Of a DNA stretch of 64,000 nucleotides, positions 31,787 to 42,211 are shown piece by piece. A model generated the notes under the pieces. It did no database searches, was not told where the DNA came from, and saw only the letters and a list, made by a program, of their open reading frames with translations. The stretch is from Anaeramoeba flamelloides (taxonomy: Eukaryota; Metamonada; Anaeramoebidae): positions 11,103,001-11,167,000 of the forward strand of contig JANTQA010000070.1 in assembly GCA_027625915.1 (NCBI GenBank). The letters are read 5' to 3'. Each line of letters begins with the position of its first letter. The stretch's first letter is position 1. The translations under genes and the position numbers were made by a program.

Positions 31787-34700
31787 ATGTTTATTGAACT
31801 TGACTTTCAAGGTAATGGAAAGCAAAGCAATTACCAAGCAATTTCGACACTAACACAACGTACTATACAATATTGTTCTTCAATTATTTCTTTTCTTTTC
31901 TTTTCTTAACCCAAACCTCTTCCTTTTCCTTTTCCTTTTTTGATCCTTTTTCTTTTATGATCCTTTTTCTTTGTAACTTTTCTTGGTTAACAAAAGTTGG
32001 GTATGATGGTGTTGTTTTCAGTCGAACAATTGATGATGTAATAACAAAGAATGATATTTGTACCTTCAAGGAATTAGATCTAAAAGAATTAGATCAAAAT
32101 GAAAATTCTTCCTTCAAAAACCTTTCTTCTTTAACGTTGATGAAAAATGAGAAAAAACAATTCCGTCAATACTCCAGGCTGAATATTAAAATAAGCTCAA
32201 AAAAAAACATTTTTCTATTAGTAAGCCTTAAATTTCTTTTTTCATTTGCTTTCTTTTGTTGAAAAACTTTCTTTCTATTCTTCAACATAACGTCGATTTA
32301 ATTTTTGTTTCCAGTGACAGTTTTGAGAAACTCGATCGAGTTTATCAAAAGGATTTGCAAACTACTCTTTCGAAATTAATCAAATTTCTATTTCCATCCC
32401 AAAACATTCACAAATTGGATTTGTATTCAATTAATCCTTTTGTTCTTTAATTTTATGAATCCTTGAGAATTTTTTTCCGATACTGTAATTTGAATAATAA
32501 ATAGGAACACTTTTCATTTCTTATTCAATTTCCTATTTTAAATAGAATCCTCAAATACCAACACACTTCATTGGGGGCTTGGTTTCTAAAAGAAAAAGAA
32601 AAGTCTGGAAAATGAAGTGAAAATTGTTTCCAATTTAGAATTCAAATACCAGTAATGAAAAACTACAAATACAAAATTTTCTTTTTTGAAGAAGAAACGT
32701 ATCTTCTTCAAAACACAATTTCTACACTTCCATTTAACAATTTTTTTCCGAAATAGTTATCTTCAAAATACAGTATCGTATATTTTCATTTAAGAGATCA
32801 ACAAAAATATATTCAAAAATTTCAAATAACAGAAAAAGCAAATGAACAAGAATGATGGAAATAATAACCAAAAATGAAGGTATTAGAGTGAAACTGTTGA
32901 AGAGCAGAGTCATTAGAACGAAAAAAAAAAAAAATTATCAATATTTAGGAGGAACTAATATCAATTAAAAACCAATCAAAATGTGGTGTAAGATAGATTT
33001 CGAAAAATCAACAATGAAAAAGCTGTACCTTTTTAGAAAAAAACGCCAAAGATCGACACTCAATTTACAAATTGAAATGGTTTTGAATTATAGTTTTGAA
33101 TACAAATATGCTTCAGTTTCAAAGTGTCTCTCTTTGGCACCTTTTGAGATCTCGAAGATTTTTTTTTTCATTTTTTCACAGAGTTATTTTTCTAATGAAT
33201 TATTTTTATCTAAAGAATATTACAAAATAATTACTTTTGCAAATATAGAGGGGTATACACATGTACTTAAATGATTGCAAAATTTTTCATGTTTTTTGAT
33301 AAAATTGTGATTTTTTCATGAACAGTGATACTTTTCCAGTATGCGCACAAGTGCCAGGAAACATGACAATATATTCGATATTTTAAATTCCAACAAATTT
33401 CTAAAATCAAACCAATTATCTGAAATAGAATATTTAAGAATCTGATTGAAAAAGAGAAACATTTACAAAAAACTTCAAAAAAGTTAAAAATGATAGCTTC
33501 AAAAAAATAAAACTTATTTTTAACCAACAAAAATTATCTAATGGAGCAAAACTACAAATGTTTAAAAAAATATGTATTAGCCAGTTATTTTATGGATCTA
33601 GTTATATTTAATCTAACTCAAAAAGATTTCAACTCAATTGATGTTTGGATATATAAAAAAGATAACACGATTTTGAAAAATCAACCCACATTCTCCAAGG
33701 ATAATCTATAAAACCGAAACAAAAATTGAACAAGTCAGAATTTCAATATATAAAAGAAGATATAAGCTCAAAAAGAAATTAGAAATTCTGGGTTTTGGAC
33801 ACATTTCCAAAAATTTAAAGTTTTCAAAAAAAGATAATGAAAATATTAATTGGGAAACAGACAACTTAAAATTATTAGAACTAAATCTAATATTTTTTTA
33901 GAGAAAGCTTGATAATAAATTGTTCTGGATGGGAAGGTCAATCAGATTTAAGAATTATTAGACACAACAACATAAATAAAAAGTCATGTAGTCAAGTGCT
34001 GTAGAGTGCCGTCGAGTACCTAGCTTTTCCAGAATTCAAAAGAATAGAGTAAAATATTTTATTTTTCTCCATTATTTTGAATTTTGGAAAAGCTAACGGT
34101 GGTTTTTTTTTTGAATTTTTGTAATAAAAAGATAATTAAATAAATTTTCTTTTCATTTCACAACGTAAAAAAAAAAAACCTAGAAACTTGACAGAACTTT
34201 GCGACACTCTACTGCACCCCACGTTAGGTTTTTTTATATTTGAGAAATAAAATGAAATTTTATTTGATTTACGGTTTATTTCTCAAATTAAAAAAAACCT
34301 AACAAAAATCAATAGATTTTCTAAATAAAATAGAAAACCTCAAAAAAACACTTCACAAATAAATAGAAAACTCAAAAAAATCTAACGAAAATCTATTGGT
34401 TTTCCAAATAAACAGAAAACCCAGGAAAACCTAATGGCACTTTCTCAGAATTCAAAAGAATTGAGTAAAATATATGATTTTTCTCTATTCTTTTCAATTC
34501 TGGAAAACCTAACGGCTATAAGAGGAAATTAATTTTCTTCTTTCAAAATAAAAAAAAAATCCAAAAAATTTCATTTAATAAAACCATTGGAGATGTTTGG
34601 GTTTGTTTGAATTTGAAAAATTAATTTTCGATTTTCATTTGATGCTTCTACTGCAAAACACCTTTTTTTATTTTTTAAATAAAATTAGAATGCTTTTAAA

Positions 34701-37700
34701 TACACCAAATATACTGTCAATTTTCCTGAACCCTGAGAGCATACTGGAAAAGTATCACCTTTAAGGCCTGGGTCATTTAACAGTGGATTTGCTCTATATT
34801 CAAGCATTTACTTGAAACCAAAAAAGGGTATTGTGAAATTTCCCTTCTTCTCAATGAAAAAAATCAAATTAAAAAAAAAATCATTCATAGGATCCTCATT
34901 TACAAAAAATTCAATTAACAAAAAAAAAGTTTCAAAGAATTCTCAATTTCCTACAAAAACTCAAAATTTAAAAAAAAATACATCTTTTCTTATTTTATAT
35001 TTCCAAAGTGTTAAATTTCTTTAATTTAAAACCAATTGTTTTCTTCAAGTACACAATCAATTTAATTTGATTTAATCTAATTTGTGGTTATTTTGTAACC
35101 CTCTAAATTTGATAAATTAAGGGTTTTGTAGCATTCTTTTGAGATTAAAATAACTCATTTGAGAATGAAAAGAAATAAAAAAAAATTCATCGAGATCTCA
35201 AAAAGCGCCAAAGATCGACACTTCAAAACATATACACAGTTGTTTTCAAAAGTCCAGTTTACAACATTTATAATTCAGAGTTGAGTGTTTCACTTTGGTA
35301 ATTTTTTCCAAAAATAATCTAGTTTTTGATTATTGATGATTGGAGATCGGTAATGCATTACATGATTGTTAGTTTCTTAATTGCTATTAGGTACTCATAA
35401 AAATTACAATTTTTTTTTTTGGCTTTTTTATTCTTCTTTCTTTTTTTTTTTTGTAAAATTTTAAATTTGAAAAAAAAATGTTTAAAACTCAAATTCAACA
35501 TTAAGAAAAGTGAGGCTTTGTATTTTCTTTTAAAATTCATATATTTACATTTAAAAAATCTTCTTTTCTTTTTTTTTTTTTTTATTTTTTTTTTTATTTT
35601 TCAAGATAGAAAATTGCTTTTCTCCTGTGTGCCCTAATTTCTAAACTTTTTTTTAGAAATTTTGTTAAAGAATCACAAATTTTATTATCACTTACTAATG
35701 ATAATATATATGATGAATTCTTTTTATTAATAATATCTCCGATATTATTAATTTTTTTATTTTTTTCAAAAAATTCAGATATCCAGATTTTTCGATTTAT
35801 TTTATAGGCCGGACAGTCCCATAAAAAATGATTGAGATCTTCAATGATATCAATATTTAACTTTTCTTTACATAAATCACAATTTTTATTTTTATTTTTA
35901 CTTGTTACATAAGAGTACCTATTTAAACAATTAGTAAAATTTCGAAATTTTAGAATTGTTTTTGAAGCTTTCCAGTTTAAATATTTTTGTTGTTTGAAAT
36001 TGCAATTTTGTTGTTTTATAATTTTTAGATATTGTTGAACTTTCCAACTAGGTGAATTTTCCAATTCGGTTAATCGAAAAACTTTTAATTCTAAATCTAA
36101 TAATTTTAATCCCTTAGTGTACCAATTAATATTTTCATTTTCCAATTTTCGAAAATTTAGTATTGTTTTTAATTTTTTTAAATTTAAGAAATCTAATTTT
36201 TCTATCAATTTATATTTTCTTCGGTATACTTTTTAATCTAGCGAGATCAATTTTTGCTTCAGTTTTATAAATTAATCGAGGTGAATGGATATTAATTTGT
36301 AAGAAATTTGTGACTGTTTTATTGATAAATCTATCAATTCTTTCAAAATCATTTTGTTTCAAGTCAAATATTTCAAGACCATAATAAAGTTGACTTAAAA
36401 TGAGAGCTTTGAAAGAAGTTATTTTGACTTCACTGTTGAGTTTATTTTGTTGAAACAATCGATTAAGTGTTTCCAAGGACTTTTCTACTTTTTTGAAATT
36501 ATATTCAAGATGTGTGTTTTTTTCTAACCAAATCCCAAGATAAAAAATATCTTTTAATTCTTTTTTATATTTGGTTTTTTTATTATGTGGGTTCATCCCG
36601 AATCTTTTATTATTTCAAAAATCCTTTCTAAATTAATTTTTTAGAGAGATTAATGGCCCTTTCATAATAAGAATCAGATCATCTGCATACATTTGAACAT
36701 GAACAGCTAAAGTTTTTAACTTTTCTAGTAGGAAATGAGATATAAATGCGAAGAGAATTGGTGATAAGGGATCTCCTTGATAAACTCCAATTCCTTCTTT
36801 TTTTGTAATATCTCAAGAGCCAATTTTTAATTGTTTCATTTTTGATAAATTTTTTAATAGATTGATATATTAACGAGTGTTGTATAGAGTCAAAACATTT
36901 TTGTATGTCTATAGTAACTACAAAGTATTCTGTATTTTTATTTTTATTTTTTATTTTTTTTAAATTTTCTTAATAAATTTAAAACAGCAATTCTTGTTCC
37001 AAAATATTTTTTAAATCCAAATTGTTTTTTTGAAATCAAGTCCCATGAGTCTTGAATTCCAATGTATATTAATTTTAAAAAAAATCTTGGAAGAGATTGA
37101 TTTATAGAGATAGGTCGATAAAAAATCTTCTTTTCAAAAATTTTAATTTTCCAGAGAAATTGAGAAATTTTTCACGAGACGTTCCAATGAAAGATACCCA
37201 ATAAATTTTTTAACATTTTATTTTTTCGAAAATTTTATGGTTTGTACAGGAATTTCTTTTATGAATATCAACTTTAATATGAAGTTTATTATTTCTCTTA
37301 TTTGCAAACAACCTTCTACTGGTTGGTTCTTAAAAGAAATTAGATTTTTCTTTTTTGGCTGTGTCCACTTTTAGTTAAATGGAGTTTATTATTCAAAAAT
37401 TTTTGAAAGCTTTATAATAGTTAAAAAAATAACAAACCCCATTTTCATTCAATTTGGAAAAGATTTTGATTTTTTCAAATTATTTAATAATTTTATTTTT
37501 TAATTATACTAATATATTCGAATTTATTCTCTTCTTTAAATATCTGTAAATTATTATTAAATTATTAATAATACAAAAAAGAAAAAAATGGAAAATATTT
37601 TAAAAACCTATGATATTGTTGCAGTTTTCCCACAATCAACTGAAATTTTTGAAAAATGTATAGAATTACCAACAATTGATATTATCAGTTTTGATCTTTC

Positions 37701-40145
37701 TTTAAAGTATTTAATAAAAATTAAATATAAGCAAGTCAACAAAGCAATAATCAACGGGTTGTTTTTTGAAATTAGGTATTCGTCAATGTTTAAAACAAAA
37801 CAATTACAAGCTAGAAAGAATACCTTTTCAAATGCAATAAATGTGGTCAAATATACAAAAGGAAAAAATCTATTAATTGCAAGTGGTGCTAATGATCCTA
37901 TAAATTTACGTGGAACATATGATGTCATGAATATGTAAAAAATCTTTCTTCCTTTCTCTCTTTTTTTTTATTTGTCATTTGACTTTTTTAACAATAATTA
38001 GATTTTTTTTTTTTATTTTAGAAAAGATGAACAATTTTTTAAGATCTAAATAAAAATTGATCATCTTTATTTCATAAAATTCAATATACGTAACAATTAG
38101 AATATACAAAAGAAAATTATAATTAAAAATGAATAACATCTTCTTAATTCTATATATACACTCATGCTTTTAAGCATTAATCTGTTTATAAAATGAAAAT
38201 TTTCTTTAATTTATAATTTATACGAAAGTAACCTTAAATAAAATAGGTTTATTATTTGAATAATATAAACGAAAATTTAAAAATTGTTTTTCACTTTTAA
38301 GTCTTATTCTTAAATGTTTTTGAGATTTTTAATCATGAGAAAAGAAGATTTTAATTTTTCATGATTTCCTTATTTGATTTTAATTTTGCTTTTTTTTTAA
38401 TTTTTTTTTCAATTTCTTTTTCAATTTCTTTTCTTCTATTTTTTTTCAATTTCTATTTCTTCTTTCTTTATGTTTAAAGATTTTCAGTGTTTTAGTCAAG
38501 TTCTTTCCAAAATAAATTTTTTCTTAAATTTTTTGATTTTCTTTTTTTGACTCTGTTTGTATAATTTTAAAAGATTTGTATTATTCGGTTGAAAATAAAA
38601 AATGTGTATTGAATCAAAAAGCCTGTGGATCCATTAATAAGTTTTTTTATTTTCTGTAATAGAATTTTCAATCTATATGTGACAAATTTACCTGAATTGA
38701 TACCTTTATTAACAAAAAAGTATTTTTATCCGCGAAAAAATGAGTCTTTTTCTTTAAAAACTTTTTCTTAAATAAGTGTTTTTTTCGCTAAAAAGTTAGG
38801 AGACTTCACTGAAAGTTGCTGTTTTTTTCTCGAATATCATACATCTAATAAGAGTGTTTGTTGAAAAAAGAAAACTACCTTTTTAAAACCCTTTTTAGAA
38901 TAAAAGAAATTTACTTTTTAATAGGACTTAATTTCATTGATAAACTTTTGTTAAACTTCTATCAAAATTAGAATTATTTAATGTCACATACCTCAATTAG
39001 TTTTGTTTCGCTGAGATTTGAATTGAAATATTAATAATGAAAAATACAAACAAAATATAAAATTTATTATTTTAAATCAAGACTTTCTAATTTAAAAAGA
39101 AAAATATTTTAAACAATTTTCAAGAATTAACTTAATTTTTAATAAAAATAATCTGTTACTTTTTTTCGTTTTATATTGAAAACATGTGAAAATTTTGAAA
39201 TCAAAAAATAGACTCAAATTAATAAATTTTTTAAATGAATTTTACTCATCCATTTCCTAAGCCAAAGAACAAATTAAAAAAAAAAAAAATATGAAGATCA
39301 GATCTAAACAAGATTTCATTTTATTTTTACAAAATACTATTCAGGGAAATCATTTTTTTTTTTTATAATTTATGTTCAAAGACAATGAAATAATTTAACC
39401 TTTATTATTTAGTTACTCCTATTATTTTTTTAAAAGAAATTTGTTTTAATTTCAATTGACAAAAACCAGATCAATTGATTTTTTAAAAATATAAAAAATG
39501 TAGGGACCAAAATAAAATGATTTTGTGAAAACACAAGTATTTGTAATAAAGTATAAATCTTAATCAAATTTTCATAATCAACACATTATTTAAAGTTAAA
39601 GTAATCCAATTTTAAACTTAAAATTACAATCATTAGTTTCTTTTAAAAATATGAAAAACTTTTAAAACATTAGTAATAATAAAAAAAAAAGAATTATCTC
39701 ATTTTTTAAATTCAACAAAAAAATTAAAACCAAAAGAAATAATTTAATTGACTTAATAAATCTTTTTTTTTCTTTTCTTTATTTTTTTTATATATTATTT
39801 TCTTTTTTTGCTTTTATAAATTTAATTAGGGCAACATTTTTTAATATTCCTTTTAATCAAGCTAAAAACATTTTAACAGCCAATTCGGAATCTGTTATTT
39901 CACATGGATGTAAGTTTAATTCCATTTTAGATTTTTATCTTAATTTTTTAATACAATATTTTTACTATAATACTTGATCTATTTTAAAATGAATAGTAAT
40001 GAGAAAAACTTATTTTGGTGTTATCAAAATTGACGATAAAAAAAAAATTCCTAAAGAATTACAAAACAGTTCAGATGAGGATGAAGACGAAGATAAAGTA
40101 GAAATAGAGATAGAAAAGGAAGAAATGATGATTGAAAAAAATTAA
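31787..40145 (+). CDS. RPP30: RNase P/MRP subunit Rpp30, five exons
   Basis: Rpp30/Rpp1 is a TIM-barrel-like subunit of RNase P and MRP that supports 5' trimming of tRNA precursors in the nucleus. I read exons 31,787-31,874, 31,997-32,220, 37,582-37,934, 39,830-39,909 and 39,997-40,145. Phases fit at every junction, the total is 894 nt, and the product is 297 residues against 268 in human. Family landmarks appear in order: MFIELDF start, GYDGVVFSRT (exon 2), RQYSRLNIKIS, then ENILKTYDIVAVFPQS (exon 3), IDIISFDLS, NGLFFEIRYS, KNTFSNAINVVKYTKGKN, RGTYDVMN, FNQAKNILTANSESVISHG (exon 4) and RKTYFG (exon 5), ending in an acidic tail. Introns are 122, 5,361, 1,895 and 87 bp. The 5.4-kb intron holds LINE pieces and repeats. 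Exons 3-5 are secure. Exon 1 has a weak GTTCTT donor, and the exon-3 acceptor is A-rich. Confidence 0.85.
32221..32880. other. Start of the large Rpp30 intron; exon-like frame and R3 copy
   Basis: After the GTAAGC donor, a good acceptor-like TTTTGTTTCCAG precedes an open stretch at 32,315-32,450 (SFEKLDRVYQKDL...). Its phase does not fit exon 2, and the Rpp30 alignment needs no insert here, so it is left out of the gene. A repeat R3 copy (CTTCATTGGGGGCTTGGTTT, then GAAAATGAAGTGAAAATTG) lies at 32,565-32,660 and recurs at 4.25, 62.3 and 63.2 kb. Confidence 0.4.
32880..33350 (+). repeat. Repeat R1, copy 2, inside the Rpp30 intron
   Basis: Shares CGCCAAAGATCGACACTCAA, TTTTGAGATCTCGAAGATTT and AATATTACAAAATAATTAC with 1-360. 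Its outer part GTGATACTTTTCCAGTATGC (33,327-33,346) is the reverse complement of GCATACTGGAAAAGTATCAC at 34,739-34,758. This copy and the next one therefore face each other around the LINE and hairpin sequences. Confidence 0.6.
33540..33985 (+). mobile_element. LINE fragment, plus strand
   Basis: The plus strand encodes MFKKICISQLFYGS, SIKPKQKLNK and SWEGQSDLRIIRHN in shifting frames. These align with SFKALILSQLYYGLE, LIYKTEAKIDLA and SWKVQQYLKIIKQQ of the minus-strand LINE at 35.6-36.6 kb. Several stops and frame changes show it is long dead. It covers only the part after the reverse transcriptase and ends where hairpin repeat H begins. Confidence 0.7.
33995..34515. repeat. Hairpin repeat H cluster (copies 4 and 5)
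   Basis: GTGCTGTAGAGTGCCGTCGA leads into the palindrome 34,021-34,095 (TAGCTTTTCCAGAATTC to its complement). Palindromes based on TTTGAGAAATAAA and TTTATTTCTCAAATT follow (34,238-34,296). Another palindrome at 34,442-34,508 runs from TCAGAATTCAAAAGAATTGA to its complement CTCTATTCTTTTCAATTCTG. GC-rich words (GACACTCTACTGCACCCC) at 34,203-34,220 are the reverse of the leading motif. The whole looks like a composite of nested short inverted repeats. Confidence 0.65.
34735..35400 (-). repeat. Repeat R1, copy 3, inside the Rpp30 intron
   Basis: Reverse-oriented relative of 1-720. It includes AAGGGTATTGTGAAATTTCC near 34,825, TTTAATCTAATTTGTGGTTA near 35,067 and ATCTCAAAAAGCGCCAAAGA near 35,193. 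It matches 47,490-48,200 in the same direction. Confidence 0.65.
35565..37350 (-). mobile_element. Non-LTR retrotransposon (LINE) remnant with RT domain
   Basis: On the minus strand the 5' part encodes a reverse transcriptase in broken frames: QFGFKKYFGTRIAV near 37.0 kb, motif A VVTIDIQKCFDSIQHS near 36.9 kb, YQGDPLSPILFAF near 36.77 kb, and the catalytic YADD in VQMYADDLILIMKG near 36.68 kb. An intact 128-codon piece (36,210-36,596) and a 204-codon piece (35,594-36,208) follow. The latter has a CxxC...H...C finger (CDLCKEK..., HFLWDCPAYK) typical of LINE ends. A poly-A-rich tail (T-rich on plus) closes the element at 35,565-35,600. At least three frame breaks are needed to read it, and the 5' end is missing, so it cannot move. 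It lies antisense within the largest Rpp30 intron. Confidence 0.88.
37935..39829 (+). other. 1.9-kb third intron of Rpp30
   Basis: Bounded by donor GTAAAA and acceptor TTTAATTAG. A/T-rich with homopolymers; no exon, TIR pair or LINE motif was recognised inside. Rpp30 alignment continues directly from YDVMN to FFNIPFNQAK, so no coding exon is missing here. Confidence 0.65.
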
Positions 40146-42211
40146 AAAACATATTACCCTTATCCAAAAGAAAAAATAAGATAAATGCTATCGTGGTGTC
40201 TTGAAATATATATATATATATATATATATATATTTCTTTAGTGGTGTATAGACTAAAAACAGAAGACATTTTTTTTTTAAAAAAAAAAACAAAGAAACAA
40301 AAAATAAAATAATTAAATCCTTAAATTAGATTTAATAATATACAAAGTTTAAATTTTTATTTTTACTGTAATTAATTTTATTTATTGCATGATTTATTTA
40401 TTAATATACAATAAATCAATTCCTAAAATTTGGACACAGCTAAAATAGTTCAAAGAATTACTAACACTGCACTTCACATCCCTGAAAATTGAATTTAACA
40501 AACTATTCCATTTTTTGTCTTTTTTGTTTTGTTTTCATTTCCCTTTTTCTAGTTACCTAATCTGTTTTGTTTGATCCTGAAATTTTTTTCATAATTAATA
40601 GAAAGTTAAAATTGAGTTCAAAATAGATAAATAGCATAGTTTTTAGTTGATGGAATCTAATCATTTCATCGATCAATCATTGTTGGTGAAATTTCAACAA
40701 AAATACCAATAGATGTTTTGTTAAGCTGGTTTCATTATTTTGGGTACACCAATTTTTTTTTTCATTTTATTTTTTTTTTTTTCATTTTATTTTTTTTTTT
40801 TTCATTTTTTTTTTTTTTTTTTTTGTTGATAAAAAATTGTTAAATTGAAAACTATTTGTATTGTGTAACTTAAACACCAAAGAAGATTACATTTGGAAAA
40901 TATAAAAAATGAAAATAATTAAACATACAGAATCAAATATCTGCTTTATTCTTTAGAAATAATGTTAAACAATAATTTGTGACAATACAGAAAGATCAAC
41001 ATCAAAGGTAAACGATGTACAAATTCTATGAATCTGGATCAACTAAAAAACCTATATTTAGTAAAACTTGAAAATGACAAAGAGAAGGTATCTTGATATA
41101 TCTATCTTCCCCAATAAATGATTGTTTTCATAAACCTTTAAAACATTTTTAATTCTTAACATTTATATAAAAAAAAGTAAATTAAAGTTAAAAAATAGAA
41201 ATTATGTCAATAATTGTTAATTGTATTTCCTTAATTTTGTTTACAACAAAAATTGAAATAATATTTAAAATTTTCAATATAAAATTCAGTTGTTGAAATT
41301 TTCTACTCTTCAAAATCGAAAATTTTTTTATCAAATCACATAAATAAAGAACAACAACATAATCTTAAACTGATTATTAAAAAGTCAATAATGTTGTGCT
41401 TTGATTTAAACAGATTGTAGAAACTTTGAAATGTGATAACAATTGATGTTGTGCAAATTTGGATTTATAACCTATTGTATTTTAATTGATAAGATTAGTG
41501 AGAATTTAATAGTTGCTATAAAAGACTTACGTCATACCTGAGAAAGTTTTAGTCCTTTGGTTGATAGTATTTGGATTTTTAAAAGTGAATCTCTTTTGAG
41601 AAACATTGTGGTTGCACATAACTCTCTGTTAAAACATTTGTGAACTTTAATATTTTGATCGTTACTTCTCAACCATGAAAAAAATATTCATTTTTGAGAC
41701 TCCTTGGGTTGAAAAATCGATTGTTTAGCAAAAATTCTCTATGATCTTAGTTGTATCAACAAGTTACAGTGAACTTGATGATTTCTATTCAGATTGTGAG
41801 AAGTTTTTTTTAATGACAAGTACCAAATGACAAAGGAAAAAAAATTCTATATTGTTGTCTAAAAAAATTTGACAAAAGACGTTGTAATTTCCCCCTATTC
41901 ATAGATAAAAAATGACTAAGGAAAAAATAATTCCAAAATAACAAATAAAAAAGTTTAAAAATTATAAAGAATTGTTAATTCTTTTGTTATTTTTTAATTT
42001 CAATACAAATATTTTAATTTTGTTGATAAAAAAAGTTAAAAAATGAAGAAATGAAAGAATTAATAAATTAATATTTTTATTTTTGACCAAATTTTGAACT
42101 AAAAAAGAGAAACTTATGAAATAATTGAAAAAAAGAGAAATTTTTGAAAAGAAAGAAAAAAATTAAATAAAGAAATAAAAATTCAAAAAAAAAAACAATT
42201 ATTTTTTTATT
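40146..42211. other. Spacer with simple repeats and a palindrome-arm relative
   Basis: A (TA)n tract lies at 40,205-40,233, only 60 bp after the Rpp30 stop. The span 40,425-40,760 is a relative of 2,835-3,190 and of the palindrome arms (TTTGGACACAGCTAAAATAG near the start; GTTGGTGAAATTTCAACAAA near its end). It runs into three tandem copies of a 20-bp T-rich unit (TTCATTTTATTTTTTTTTTT) at 40,761-40,820. From 40,830 to 42,211 nothing further was recognised. Confidence 0.55.

Noticed and set aside
35358-35637. Overlapping Phe/Lys-rich frames on both strands
   Set aside because: Created by poly-T/poly-A at the LINE tail and repeat R1.
37588-37938. Rpp30 as a separate truncated gene starting at ATG 37,588
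   Set aside because: It would lack the first ~100 residues, and matching N-terminal exons with fitting phases lie upstream at 31.8-32.2 kb.
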